64,000 nucleotides of DNA. Source: Azospirillum doebereinerae (GTDB lineage: Bacteria > Pseudomonadota > Alphaproteobacteria > Azospirillales > Azospirillaceae). The position numbers and the translations under genes were made by a program. This document shows, piece by piece, positions 16,988-27,200 of this stretch. The notes under the pieces are model-generated. The model searched no databases, was not told the DNA's origin, and saw nothing but the letters and a program-made list of their open reading frames with translations. The stretch covers positions 62,001-126,000 of the forward strand of contig NZ_RZIJ01000013.1 of NCBI RefSeq assembly GCF_003989665.1. The letters are read 5' to 3'. The number at the start of each line of letters is the position of its first letter. Position 1 is the stretch's first letter.

Positions 16988-18228
16988 CCGCCGCCGCCCC
17001 GCCTTTTCTGCCCTATGGCCGGCAGAGCGTCGACGAGGAGGACATCGCCGCCGTCGCGGCGGTCCTGCGCGGCGACTGGCTGACCCAGGGGCCGGCGGTC
17101 GCCGCCTTCGAGCGCGCGCTCGCCGACCGGGTCGGGGCCCGCGAGGCGGTGGCCTGCGCCAACGGCACGGCGGCGCTGCGGCTGGCCTACGCGGTGCTGG
17201 ATCTGGGGCCGGGCGACGCGGTGGTGGTGCCCGCCAACACCTTCCTGGCCACGGCGTCGGCCGCACGCCACGCCGGGGCGGAGGTCGCCTTCGCCGACGT
17301 CGATCCCGCCACCGGCCTGATGGGGGCGGAGCAGGCCGAGGCCGCCGTCGCGCGCGGGCGGGCCGCCGGCTGGCGGGTGCGCGCCCTGGCGCCGGTCCAT
17401 TACGCCGGCCAGACCGCCCCGATGGCGGATCTCGGCGCCCTCGCCCGCGCCGAGCGGCTGGCGGTGGTCGAGGACGCCTGCCACGCCGTCGGCAGCGTCG
17501 ACCGCGTGCCCGGCGGGGCGGCGATCCCGGTGGGGGCCTGCGCGGAAAGCGCGCTCACCGTCTTCTCCTTCCACCCGGTCAAGACCATCGCCGCCGGCGA
17601 GGGCGGGGCGGTGACCGGCAACGACCCGGCCCTGATGGCGCGGGTTCGCGGCCTGTGCAACCACGGCATGCTGCGCGCCGCGCAGCACGGCGATCCTGGC
17701 TTCGCCGACCCCGAGGCGGCCTTCGACGCGGACGGCACGCCGAACCCCTGGTACTACGAGATGCCGGAGCCGGGCTTCAACCACCGGCTTTCGGACATCC
17801 ATGCGGCCCTGGCGCTCAGCCAGATCCGGCGCCTCGACGCGTTCGTCGAGCGGCGCCGTCGGCTGATGGCGCTCTACGCCGAGCGGCTGGCCCCCCTGGC
17901 GCCGCTGGTCGAGCCCCCGGCCGCCGTGCCCTGGTGCGACCCGGCCTGGCATCTCTGCGCGGTCCGCATCGACTTCGCCGCCGCCGGCCGGTCGCGGGCG
18001 CGGGTGATGGCGGCGCTGCGGGCCGACGGAATCGGCAGCCAGGTCCATTACATCCCGGTTCACCGGCAGCCCTTCTGGCGCCGCCGCTACGGCGAAGCGG
18101 ATCTGCCGGGGGCGATGGCGCATTACGGCCGGACCTTGTCGTTGCCGCTGTTCCCCAACATGGCCGACGCCGACGTGGACCGGGTCGCCGCCGCTCTTGA
18201 ACGGGCGCTCACCGGTGCCATCTCGTGA
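16984..18228 (+). CDS. pseC: UDP-4-amino-4,6-dideoxy-N-acetyl-altrosamine transaminase, PseC type
   Basis: A DegT-type PLP transaminase of 414 residues. It starts at a GTG that overlaps the pseB stop, so translation is coupled. FLPYGRQSVDEEDIAAV and RGDWLTQGPAVAAFE are PseC-like; VVEDACHAVGS and FSFHPVKTIAAGEGG carry the cofactor Asp and Schiff-base Lys. GFNHRLSDIHAALALSQ is conserved in this group. It converts the PseB keto product to the 4-amino sugar. No later pse genes (pseG, pseI, pseF) follow, though a PseH-like acetyltransferase lies at 60384. Confidence 0.9.
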   Translation: MTAAAPPFLPYGRQSVDEEDIAAVAAVLRGDWLTQGPAVAAFERALADRVGAREAVACANGTAALRLAYAVLDLGPGDAVVVPANTFLATASAARHAGAEVAFADVDPATGLMGAEQAEAAVARGRAAGWRVRALAPVHYAGQTAPMADLGALARAERLAVVEDACHAVGSVDRVPGGAAIPVGACAESALTVFSFHPVKTIAAGEGGAVTGNDPALMARVRGLCNHGMLRAAQHGDPGFADPEAAFDADGTPNPWYYEMPEPGFNHRLSDIHAALALSQIRRLDAFVERRRRLMALYAERLAPLAPLVEPPAAVPWCDPAWHLCAVRIDFAAAGRSRARVMAALRADGIGSQVHYIPVHRQPFWRRRYGEADLPGAMAHYGRTLSLPLFPNMADADVDRVAAALERALTGAIS

Positions 18229-18257
18229 CGGAATGGCGAATCCGTTAGCCTTTTTTT
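18228..18257 (+). terminator. Probable rho-independent terminator after pseC
   Basis: A short stem (ACGGA / TCCGT, 8-base loop) is followed five bases later by seven T (18251-18257), directly at the pseC stop codon. The stem is weak but the T-run is rare in this DNA. Confidence 0.5.
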
Positions 18258-18267
18258 CGGGATGGAC

Positions 18268-18285
18268 GGATAAGGATTGTTATCC
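18268..18285. promoter_or_regulatory. Small palindrome in the flippase leader
   Basis: GGATAA-N6-TTATCC is a perfect 6+6 inverted repeat between the pseC terminator and the flippase start. TATAGT at 18293-18298 resembles a -10 element. It could be an operator; nothing else supports this. Confidence 0.35.
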
Positions 18286-18352
18286 GGGACGCTATAGTGC
18301 CTAAGCCGAAAGCCAGAGGTGTGATGGTCCCGGCCATGCCCGCCTTCTCTCT

Positions 18353-19939
18353 GTGCGCTGCGTACGGACATCGCCCTTGTTTCGCAACACGCTCTGGAAT
18401 CTGCTTGGCGAGGGGCTGCCGATGCTGGCGGCGCTCCTGTCGATTCCGTGGCTTCTCGCCGCCGTCGGCATGGAGCGCTTTGGCGCCCTGACCCTGATCT
18501 GGGCGCTGCTCGGCTATCTGGCCGTGCTCGACCTCGGGCTTGGGCGCTCGCTGGTCCAGATCGTCGCCGAGCGGGTCGGGCGCAACGGAACGGGAGGGGG
18601 CCGGGGCGGGGCGGCCGGGGAAGGGGCCGAGGGGACGGCGGGGATCGCCGGCCCGGCCATCGCCATCATGGCGCTGCTCGGCCTGCTGACCGGCGGCGTC
18701 GTGGCCGGCCTTGCCGGGGGGCTGGCGGATCGCTTCCTCCTGGGGTCGGGCACGCCGTCCCAGGAAATCCGCGACAGCCTGATGGTGGTGGCGGCCATCG
18801 TCCCCATCGCGCTCGTGTCCGCCGGCCTGCGCGGCGTGCTGGAGGCCCACCAGCGCTTCCGCCCGATCAACCTGGTGCGGATGACCGTCGGCGTTCTGAA
18901 CTACCTCAGCCCGCTCTGCGTCCTGCCGTTCAGCCAGAGCCTGGTTCCGGTCATCGCCGCCATCGCGGTGGGACGGCTGATCGGCATGGTCGCCTACGGA
19001 GTGCTGGCGGTCCGGCTGGTGCCCGATCTGGTCCGGCCGGCGCGCTACGGCCGGCAATCCCTGCGCGGGCTGTTCACCATGAGCGCCTGGATGATGCTGA
19101 ACAACCTGATCGGCCCGGCGATGCTGTACGCCGACCGCTTCATCCTGCTCAGCTTGGTGCCGGCCGCCCTGGTGGCCTTCTACACCACGCCCTTCGAGAT
19201 CCTGACCCGGCTGATGGTCGTTCCGGGCGCCCTGTCGATGGCGCTGTTCCCGCTGGCCTCCAGCCTGTTCCGGCGCGATCCCGCCGCCCTGCCCCGCATG
19301 CTCGACGCCGCCGGACACCTGACGCTGGCCGTGTTCCTGGCGGTCCAGGCGGGAGTGATCGTCGGCGGCGACCGGGTGCTGGAGCTGTGGCTCGGGCCCG
19401 CCTTCGCCGCCAACAGCGGACCGATCCTGTCCATCCTGACGCTGGGCGTCTTCTTCAACGCGACCGCCTATGTGCCCTACACCCTGATCCAGGGGGTCGG
19501 GCGGGTCGACGTGACGGCCCGGCTGCAGCTGGCCGAACTGCCGGTCTATCTGGGCGTCCTGTGGTTCCTGGCCGACCGCTACGGCGCGACCGGCGCGGCC
19601 ATCGCCTGGAGTCTGCGGACCGCCGCCGATTGCGGGCTTCTGCTGGTCCTGCTGCCCCGGCTGGCGCCGGGAACCGGAGCCGTGGCGCGGACCATCGGGC
19701 TGCGCGCCGGGGCCGCCGGCCTGGCCGGTCTGGCGGGGCTGTCGATCGGCGGCCCGTTCGGGGCGTCGGTCGGCCTGCTGGGGCTGGCCGCAGTCGGTTG
19801 GGGGGTCGTCCGCCGGCTGCTCGGCACGCGGTCCTGGAAACGTCTGTGCGGAGCGCAACGGTCGGCGGCCCGGCTGTCGGCGCCCATAGGCCAGCCCCGC
19901 CGGGACATGGTGCCGGACCGGCTGGTCGACACCGTCTAA
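18353..19939 (+). CDS. Wzx-like oligosaccharide flippase (MATE/MVF superfamily)
   Basis: An integral inner-membrane protein of up to 528 residues with about 12-14 hydrophobic segments. The start LFRNTLWNLLGEGLPMLAAL and the later block MSAWMMLNNLIGPAMLYADR are typical of Wzx/polysaccharide transporters. It would flip an undecaprenyl-linked oligosaccharide made by the neighbouring transferases. The frame opens with GTG 18353; TTG 18377 is an alternative closer to the family's usual start. It is the last gene of the pse group. Confidence 0.85.
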   Translation: MRCVRTSPLFRNTLWNLLGEGLPMLAALLSIPWLLAAVGMERFGALTLIWALLGYLAVLDLGLGRSLVQIVAERVGRNGTGGGRGGAAGEGAEGTAGIAGPAIAIMALLGLLTGGVVAGLAGGLADRFLLGSGTPSQEIRDSLMVVAAIVPIALVSAGLRGVLEAHQRFRPINLVRMTVGVLNYLSPLCVLPFSQSLVPVIAAIAVGRLIGMVAYGVLAVRLVPDLVRPARYGRQSLRGLFTMSAWMMLNNLIGPAMLYADRFILLSLVPAALVAFYTTPFEILTRLMVVPGALSMALFPLASSLFRRDPAALPRMLDAAGHLTLAVFLAVQAGVIVGGDRVLELWLGPAFAANSGPILSILTLGVFFNATAYVPYTLIQGVGRVDVTARLQLAELPVYLGVLWFLADRYGATGAAIAWSLRTAADCGLLLVLLPRLAPGTGAVARTIGLRAGAAGLAGLAGLSIGGPFGASVGLLGLAAVGWGVVRRLLGTRSWKRLCGAQRSAARLSAPIGQPRRDMVPDRLVDTV

Positions 19940-20037
19940 AGATCGGGGAACCGGAGCGGCGGCAGGGAGTTCCTTTGCCGCTGGAAATGCGCTATGTGAG
20001 CGCAATCTCTTTTGCAACGCTTGTTTGGAGCAAGGCC

Positions 20038-20334
20038 ATGGCCGAGGGAACTGTGGACTATTACGCGATGGTCGAAGAGGCGTGGCAGCTGAGCGACACC
20101 GCCCGCGACTACGTGAAGAACGCCGGCCGCGAGGTCGACAACACCGAGCTGTGGGAGAAGGTGTTCGCGCCGTCGCCGCTGCTCGACATCGACCGCACCC
20201 GCGCCGAGGGCGGCCAGCCGCTCCAGAAGATCTTCTTCAAGAACCCCTACGGTCTCCAGTACCGCGCCGACCACAAGGACTGGATCCCGTTCCGCCACGG
20301 CGCGCTCGATCCGGCCTATCTCCAGGTGGTCTGA
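20038..20334 (+). CDS. Small protein of unknown function
   Basis: A 98-residue protein, not recognised. It is rich in charged and aromatic residues (MAEGTVDYYAMVEEAW at the start, KIFFKNPYGLQYRADHKDW near the end) with no signal peptide or membrane segment. It is probably a small folded cytoplasmic protein, or a leaderless secretion substrate. ATG 20038 has GGAGCAAGG upstream; an in-frame ATG at 19987 is possible. A strong hairpin follows the gene. Composition is unlike a chance frame. Confidence 0.6.
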   Translation: MAEGTVDYYAMVEEAWQLSDTARDYVKNAGREVDNTELWEKVFAPSPLLDIDRTRAEGGQPLQKIFFKNPYGLQYRADHKDWIPFRHGALDPAYLQVV

Positions 20335-20341
20335 CCCGTTT

Positions 20342-20369
20342 CCGCTCCCGGCCGTCGCGTCGGGAGCGG
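20342..20369 (+). terminator. Hairpin after the 98-residue gene
   Basis: CCGCTCCCG and CGGGAGCGG form a perfect 9-bp stem with a 10-base loop, 8 bp after the stop codon. There is no T-run, so it is either a weak terminator or an mRNA-stabilising hairpin. Confidence 0.5.
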
Positions 20370-20414
20370 CCTGCTTCGCCGTGTCACAGGCGATCTCTGG
20401 GAAGGGCTTGAGGC

Positions 20415-22844
20415 ATGTCGCGGTTGGTGGCGGGGTCCGGCTTCGCGCTTGATTTCGACGAGGCCCGGCTGGCGAACGGCTTCGTGCACGACGCCTTCAC
20501 GACCCAGCCCGCGTCCGGCGCGCTCGCCGCCGGGACGAACACCGTCACCGTCGCGCGCGTCGCCGACGGCCGGTGGCACGACACCAGCCTGACCTACAGC
20601 GCGACGGGAAGCGGGAACGGCCTGACCGCGCGCTTCACCGGCCTGATCGACCGCGACGCGGGAGGCGCCCAGCGCTACCGGATCGAGGGCGTCGACGTCG
20701 CCCTGCCTACCGGCCAGCTCGACCGGCTCGGTGTCCGCATCTTCCAGGGATTGACCGAGATCGTCGGCGCCGAAGGCGACGACGTCTTCTACATGGGCGT
20801 TCCCGGTGGCCGCTCCTTCGACGGCGGGGCGGGGAGCGACCGCGCGGTCTACGGCGCCGACCCCCGGCGCTACGCCCTGCGCGACGGCGCCTACCAGGCG
20901 GAGACCCCGGTCGTCGTCGCCCTGGGCGACGGCCGCTACGCGGCGGTGTCCGCCCAGGCCACCGACATCCTGGCGGGGGTCGAGACCGTCACCATCGACG
21001 GGCGGACCACGGCGACCGCCGACGCCGCCTTCGACGCGCTGGGCTATCTGGCGGGAAACCGCGACCTTGCCCTGGCCTTCGGCACCGACACCATCGCCGC
21101 CGCCCGCCACTACGCCCAGACGGGGCGGAACGAGCGGCGCACGGCCGCCGGCTTCGACGTCTACGGCTATCTGGGATCGAACCCCGACGTGCTGGCCGCC
21201 GTCGGGATCGACGGGCCTGCGGCGGAACGTCACTACCTGACCAACGGCCTGCGCGAGGGACGGACGACCACGGGTTTCGATCCCTACGCCTACCTCGCGG
21301 CCAACGCGGATCTGCGCGCCGCCATCGGCGCCGACCCGGCGGCGGCGCTGCTCCATTACGCCCGGTACGGCCTTGCCGAGGGGCGGACCACCCGGTTCGA
21401 CAGCCGGTCCTATCTGGCCGCCAACCCAGACCTCGTCGCCGTGTTCGGCTTCGACGCGGTGGCGGGCGCCCGGCATTACATCGAGTTCGGCGCCCGGGAA
21501 GGCCGGAGCGTCCGCTTCGACTCCGCCGCCTATCTGGCGGCCAACCCGGATGTCGCGGCGGCGGTCGGAGGCGACGCCATCGCCGCGCTGGAGCATTACA
21601 TCGCCCATGGCTTCGTCGAGCGCCGTCCCTTGCGCGCGGCCTCGGCATTGGGCCCCGTGGCCGCTGCGGTCGCCGGCACCACCGGCAACGATACCCTCAG
21701 CGGCACCGCCGGCAACGACAGCGTCGAAGGGTCGGGCGGGATCGACACCTTCGTCCTGACCGGCGCCATGGCAAGCTACGCGCTTGCCTTCGACGGCAGC
21801 GGCAATCTGGTGGTCACCGGCGCCGACGGCTCCGACACGCTCAGCGGGGTCGAAATGCTCCAGGCGACCGACGGGCTGTTTCCCGTGGGGTCGCTGGTGA
21901 CCTTCTCCCTTCCCACCCTCGGCGGCTTGCCCGTGTCGGCGGCGGCGACCGCCGGGAACGATTACCTGGTCGGCACCCCCAACGCCGACGCGCTCGGCGG
22001 CGGGGCCGGCAACGACACCCTCAGCGGGCTGGCGGGCAACGACCAGCTGCTCGGCGGAACCGGCAACGACGCGCTGCTGGGCGACGCCGGGATGGACACG
22101 CTGGAGGGTGGCGCCGGCAACGACCGGCTGTCCGGCGGGACCGGCGACGACAGGCTGAATGGTGACGTCATCAATGTGTCCGGCAACGACACGCTGCTGG
22201 GCGAGGACGGGAACGACTGGTTGGACGCCGGCGAGGGCATGGACTGGCTGGACGGTGGGGCCGGCAACGACACGCTCTACGCCGGCATGGGGGCCGACGT
22301 TCTGCGCGGCGGCGAGGGCGACGACATCCTGTTCGGCGACGTCTATTCCGACCGCACCCACGCCATCGCGGTCTCCGCGACCTCGACCCTGTCCCACGAC
22401 GACGTGCTGCTGGGCGGGGCCGGCAACGACACGCTGATCGGCGGCATCGGGGCCGACCTGATGGACGGCGGCACCGGCGCCGACTGGTTCTCGGTGCGCA
22501 ACCCCAACGAATCGACGCTCGCCAGCCCCGACGTGATCGTCAACTTCAACGGCGCCGCCGTCGCCGCCCAGGCGCTGCTGGGGATGGCCGGCCATGGCAC
22601 CATCGGGGCGGAGGGCGACCGCATCGACGTGTCGGAGATCGACGCGGTCACCGCCACGACCGTCAACGACACCTTCAGCTTCATCGGGACGGCTGGCTTT
22701 TCGGCCGCCGGGCAACTGCGCTACACGGTGTCCGGCGCGGTCACGCTGATCGAGGGCGATGTGGACGGCGATCGCGCCGCCGATTTCCGCATCCAGGTGA
22801 ACATCGCCAACTACGGCTTCACGGCCTTCGATTTCATTCTTTAA
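20415..22844 (+). CDS. RTX-type secreted protein with five FDxxxYLAxNPD repeats
   Basis: An 809-residue protein without a signal peptide, as expected for type I secretion. Residues 1-205 form a beta-rich head with one GDDVF motif. Residues 206-406 hold five 40-residue repeats (FDxxxYLAxNPDL...HYxxxGxxEGR). About 415-700 contain calcium-binding nonapeptide blocks ([20 protein letters not shown] and similar). The C-terminal 110 residues resemble the serralysin-type tail and end in FTAFDFIL, an acidic residue followed by hydrophobic ones, which suits a T1SS signal. It is probably a cell-surface adhesin or matrix protein. The start at 20415 follows GGGAAGGGCTTGAGGC. Confidence 0.85.
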   Translation: MSRLVAGSGFALDFDEARLANGFVHDAFTTQPASGALAAGTNTVTVARVADGRWHDTSLTYSATGSGNGLTARFTGLIDRDAGGAQRYRIEGVDVALPTGQLDRLGVRIFQGLTEIVGAEGDDVFYMGVPGGRSFDGGAGSDRAVYGADPRRYALRDGAYQAETPVVVALGDGRYAAVSAQATDILAGVETVTIDGRTTATADAAFDALGYLAGNRDLALAFGTDTIAAARHYAQTGRNERRTAAGFDVYGYLGSNPDVLAAVGIDGPAAERHYLTNGLREGRTTTGFDPYAYLAANADLRAAIGADPAAALLHYARYGLAEGRTTRFDSRSYLAANPDLVAVFGFDAVAGARHYIEFGAREGRSVRFDSAAYLAANPDVAAAVGGDAIAALEHYIAHGFVERRPLRAASALGPVAAAVAGTTGNDTLSGTAGNDSVEGSGGIDTFVLTGAMASYALAFDGSGNLVVTGADGSDTLSGVEMLQATDGLFPVGSLVTFSLPTLGGLPVSAAATAGNDYLVGTPNADALGGGAGNDTLSGLAGNDQLLGGTGNDALLGDAGMDTLEGGAGNDRLSGGTGDDRLNGDVINVSGNDTLLGEDGNDWLDAGEGMDWLDGGAGNDTLYAGMGADVLRGGEGDDILFGDVYSDRTHAIAVSATSTLSHDDVLLGGAGNDTLIGGIGADLMDGGTGADWFSVRNPNESTLASPDVIVNFNGAAVAAQALLGMAGHGTIGAEGDRIDVSEIDAVTATTVNDTFSFIGTAGFSAAGQLRYTVSGAVTLIEGDVDGDRAADFRIQVNIANYGFTAFDFIL
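21030..21632 (+). repeat. Array of five 40-residue coding repeats
   Basis: Five tandem units of 120 bp or so, each encoding FDxxxYL[A/G]xNPD[L/V] followed about 16 residues later by HYxxxGxxEGR. They are divergent at DNA level. The same unit occurs in four other proteins of this window. Confidence 0.85.
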
Positions 22845-22856
22845 AGCCATGAGATC

Positions 22857-23840
22857 ATGAAAATAAATGATGACAGCGCCGCGCCGCTGGCTCGGGTGAT
22901 CGTCGTCAGCTACAACTCGGCCGCCTACGTCAACCGTTGCCTGGCCGCGCTGCGGACGCAGACCGAGCGCCGGTTCGAGGCGGTGGTGGTCGACAACGCC
23001 TCGCGCGACGCCGACGCCATCGAAGTGCCGGACGATCCGCGCTTTTCCCTGATCCGCCTCTCGGAGAACACCGGCTTCGCCGCCGCCAACAACACCGGGG
23101 CGCGGGGGGCCGAGGCTCCCTGGATCGTCACGCTCAACCCGGACGCCTTCGCCGAGCCGGGGTGGCTGCGCGCGCTGCTCGAGGCGGCGGAATCCCATCC
23201 CGGCGTGGCCATGTTCGGCTCGACCCAGCTCTCGGCCGACGATCCGACGCGGCTGGACGGGGTAGGCGACCGCTACGCCGGCTTCGGGCTGTTCTGGCGC
23301 GGCGGCGTCGGGCAGTCCGCCGTGCCGCCCTTCGCGGACGGGGAGACTTTCTCGCCCTGCGCCGCCGCCGCCATGTACCGGCGCGATCTGTTCGAGCAGG
23401 CGGGCGGTTTCGACGAGTCCTTCTTCTGCTACGGCGAGGACGTCGATCTCGGCTTCCGCATCCGGCTGCTGGGCGGCGGCTGCCGTCAGGTCGGGGCGGC
23501 GGTGGTCCACCATGTCGGCTCGGGCATCACCAAGGAGTACGGCGATTTCAGCCTGTTCCACATCGCCCGCAACGGGCTGTGGATCCTGATGAAGAACATG
23601 CCCTTTCCCCTGATCCTGGCGAGCGGGCCGCTCTATCTGCTGGCGACGGCCTATCTGCTGCTGTTCCGCTGGCGGGGCGCGCCGGCCCGCACCGTGCGCC
23701 GGGGGCTGCGCGCGGCCCTGTCGGGCTTGGGCGGCGTCCTGCGCCGCCGCCGCGCCGTGCAGGCGAGCCGGCGGATCTCCCAGCGGGCGCTGATGGCGGC
23801 GATGATCTGGGATCCCCGGTCGGTCCGCCGGGGCGATTGA
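22857..23840 (+). CDS. Glycosyltransferase family 2
   Basis: A 327-residue GT-A transferase. VIVVSYNSAAYVNRCLAAL starts the fold, VVVDNASRD is the first nucleotide-binding motif, and TGFAAANNTGARGAEAPWIV leads to the LNPDAF DxD-like site. GGFDESFFCYGEDVDLGFRI is the conserved acceptor-site block of rhamnosyltransferase-like GT2 enzymes. A C-terminal hydrophobic stretch (LILASGPLYLLATAYLLLF) may tether it to the membrane. It starts 12 bp after the RTX gene, so it may share its transcript, a link between surface protein and glycan. Confidence 0.9.
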   Translation: MKINDDSAAPLARVIVVSYNSAAYVNRCLAALRTQTERRFEAVVVDNASRDADAIEVPDDPRFSLIRLSENTGFAAANNTGARGAEAPWIVTLNPDAFAEPGWLRALLEAAESHPGVAMFGSTQLSADDPTRLDGVGDRYAGFGLFWRGGVGQSAVPPFADGETFSPCAAAAMYRRDLFEQAGGFDESFFCYGEDVDLGFRIRLLGGGCRQVGAAVVHHVGSGITKEYGDFSLFHIARNGLWILMKNMPFPLILASGPLYLLATAYLLLFRWRGAPARTVRRGLRAALSGLGGVLRRRRAVQASRRISQRALMAAMIWDPRSVRRGD

Positions 23841-24216
23841 GGACCGCTTTTACAACCCCTCATTTCAGTGGAGGAGGCTCTCGCCGAACGGGGAGGGTCA
23901 CCCCTTTTTCGCGGGTTTTTTCAGGATGCTTTGCTCGCAAACTATCCTTTCGAGTAACCGCCTCAGCGTCATCCCGAATCGGCAAATCAAAGCGGGAACA
24001 ACAAATTATACCCCGAACATGTTGAAAGTTACCTCCCCCCTTCTTGCCGTGCCTAGCCCACATTAATGGATTGTTAACGTCGTTTTTTCAGCCACATTAG
24101 GGTCAACGAACGCTTTTCACACACACTCGTCAGCAGTGAGCGGCGGGAATACCAGACCGGAACGGGCCGTTTCTTGCCTGCATTCCGATGGGCCGCCATC
24201 CCAAGGAGGAAGACCT
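23841..24216 (+). promoter_or_regulatory. Leader region of the giant RTX gene
   Basis: A gap of 376 bp without a credible gene. It is AT-richer than its flanks, with a TTGTTAACG stretch around 24070-24080 and a run of six T at 24083-24088. A textbook ribosome site AAGGAGGA lies 8 bp before the GTG start at 24217. It probably holds the promoter; no specific operator was recognised. Confidence 0.5.
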
Positions 24217-27200
24217 GTGCGCGACGTACTGATTGCGGATGCTGGCCTTGCCGATCTCGACGTTCTGCTCGGCCAATGCGGGCCGGACGTCCATGTCGTT
24301 CCGGTCGCGGCGGCGGGCGATGCCCACGCTGCCCTGGCCCAGGCGCTGACCCGGCGCCCGGCGGTCATTCACCTTCTGGCGCATGGCGAACCGGGCGCGG
24401 TCCGCATCGGCGCGCAGGTTCTCGACGCAGGCTCGGTCGCCGGCCGGACTTGGCCGCAGGCTCCGGACACCGCGATCCTGATCCACGCCTGCCACACCGG
24501 CGCCGACGGCGGCCGCTTCGCCCAGGCGCTCGCCCAGGCGACCGGCGCGCGGGTCGCCGCGTCCTCGCGGGCCGTCGGCCACGCCGATCTGGGCGGTTCC
24601 TGGGATCTCGACGTCATGACCGCGCCGGTCCCGGCCAAGGCCCCCTTCGCCCGCACCGAAGGCTGGACGCATGTGCTGGCCTACACCGGCACCCCCACGG
24701 ACGGCGACGACACGCTGGTCGGCGACAACACCGGCAACACCATCAACGGCGGCGCCGGCAACGACTCGATCGTCGGCGGCACGGGCAACGACAGCCTGGT
24801 CGGCGGCGCGGGCGACGACACGCTGATCGGCGGAGGCAACGACGGTCTGGCGGGCGACACGTTGAACGGCGGCCTCGGCGCCGACCATTACGTAGGTGGC
24901 AACGGCTTCACCGCCGTCACCTACGAGGACGCGGCGACCGGCATTACCCTCGATCTGGGCAATCCGTCGAACAACACCGGCGAGGCGGCCGGCGACACGT
25001 TCGAGGACATCCAGCGCTGGATCGGTTCCAACCACGACGACAGCCTGACCGCCGGCGACGGCCCGGTCTGGTTCTGGGGCCATGACGGCAACGACGTCGA
25101 GCACGGCAGCGCCCACAACGACACGCTGGAAGCCGGCAACGGCAACGACACCGTGTTCGGCGGCGCCGGCGACGACCTGATCTACGGCCGCGCCGACAAC
25201 GACGAACTGCATGGCGAGGCCGGCAACGACACCATCGGCGGTGGCAACGGCGACGACCTGATCGACGGGGGCGTCGGCAACGACCGCATCTTCGGCGACT
25301 GGGGCCGCGACACGATGAACGGCGGCGACGGCGACGACACCTTCGAGGCCGGCGAGGTCCAGTCCGGCGGCTTTTCGGAAACCCAGTCCGACATCATCAA
25401 CGGCGGCGCCGGCAACGACGTCTACCTGATCGCCAACCAGCTTGAGGCCGGCACGGTCACCTACGACGGCGGCACCGGCACCGACACGCTGCGCATCAGC
25501 TCGGTCGCCCTGACCAACTACGAATACAAGGTCACTCCGGCCTCCCCGACGGTCGACATCACCGGCATGACGCTGACCAGCGTGGAAAACCTGGATCTGG
25601 TCGGCGCCGACCCCCACCACATCGTCATGACCGCCGAGCAGGCCGCCGGCTTTGAGCGGATCACCGGGGTCAAGACCGGCGACACCCTCACCATCAGCGG
25701 CGTGACCCTGTCCGGCGCGGTCACCGAGGGCACCGGCGCCGCGCTTGCGGCCGGCGCGGTCGCGATGGAGACGGTCGGCGGCAACACCGTCCTGCACATC
25801 GGCACGGACGCCACGGCCGGCGCCGACCTCAGCATCACCATCGCCGGCACCCTGACCGCCGCCGACATCCTGCTCGGCGCGGGGGGCATCGGCTTCGGCG
25901 TGACCCCGACCGGCCCGGTCGTCTCCCCGCCGCCTCCCCCGCCCCCGCCGCCCCCGGTCGGTGAGGAAACCCCGCCCGGCGGCACCGTCGGCGGCGTGGT
26001 GCCCGGCACCAACGACAACGACACGCTGACCGCCGACGACAGCGGCGCCCGCATCTGGGGCCTCGGCGGCGCCGACCTGCTGGTCGGTGGCGCCGGCAAC
26101 GACACGCTGATCGGCGGCTGGGGCGTGGACACGATGCGCGGCGGTGCCGGCAACGACCTGTTCATGGCCGGCCAGAACATTTCGGGCGGCTATTCGGAGG
26201 CCCAGGCCGACGTGATCGAGGGCGGCGCCGGCAACGACCGCTACCTCGTCGTCAACCAGAACGACGCCGGGACGGTCAGCTTCGACGGCGGCGCCGGCAC
26301 CGACACGCTGGAGATCAGCAGCGACGACCTCACCTACAACGATGTGTCCGCCGACATCTACCAGTCCACCATCGCAGCCTCGCCGGCCATCGACATCACC
26401 GGCATGACGCTGACCAGCGTGGAAGCGCTGGAGCTGACCGGCGCGCGGGGCCACGACGTCACCCTGACCGGCGCGCAGGCCCAGGCCTTCACGGCCATCA
26501 CGGGCGGCGCCGGCACCGACGTGCTGCGCATCGACGGCAGCGCCGACCTGTCCGCCGTGGCGGTGTCGGGCATCGAGACCATCGCCCTGACCGACGCGGC
26601 CTCCACCCTGACGCTGTCCTCCGCCCAGCTCGCCGGCCTGTCGGTGACGGGCGCCGGGGCCGGGAACAGCCTGGTGGTCGGCGCCGCTGGGAGCGGTGCG
26701 ACCATCGACGTGAGCGGCGCCGGGCTGGCCGGCTTCGGTCGGGTCGCGGTGACCGGCTCGGCCGGCGACGACACCATCACCGTGGGCGGCACGGGCGCCA
26801 CCACCGTGACCGGCGGCGCCGGGGCGGACGTCTTCCACATCGCCGCCGGCACGACCGGCAGCGTCGCCATCACCGACGCCGCCATCGGCGACCGGCTGGT
26901 GATCGACGGGCTGACGCTCGACGGCTTGCTGGGGCTGGGCGACGGCGCCGACCTGCTGGCCGGCGGCATCCAGGCCGAGACGGTCGGCGGCAACACGGTG
27001 CTGCATTTCGGCCGCGACGCGGTGGCCGGCGCCGACCTGACCGTCACCCTGGCCGGGACCTTCGACCCGACGCAGTTCCAACTGACCGGCGGCGGCGTGA
27101 CGCTGGGCGAAGTGGTGGTGTCTCCACCGCCCCCGCCCCCGCCGCCGCCCGTGACGGAGCCGGTCTCCCCGCCGCCGCCGCCTCCCCCGCCCGTGACGGA

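Noticed and set aside
20316..23561. Open frame of 1081 codons on the minus strand
   Set aside because: It is antisense to the RTX and GT2 genes; its sequence is Val/Gly/Arg-rich with no domains, as expected from third-position GC in the real genes.
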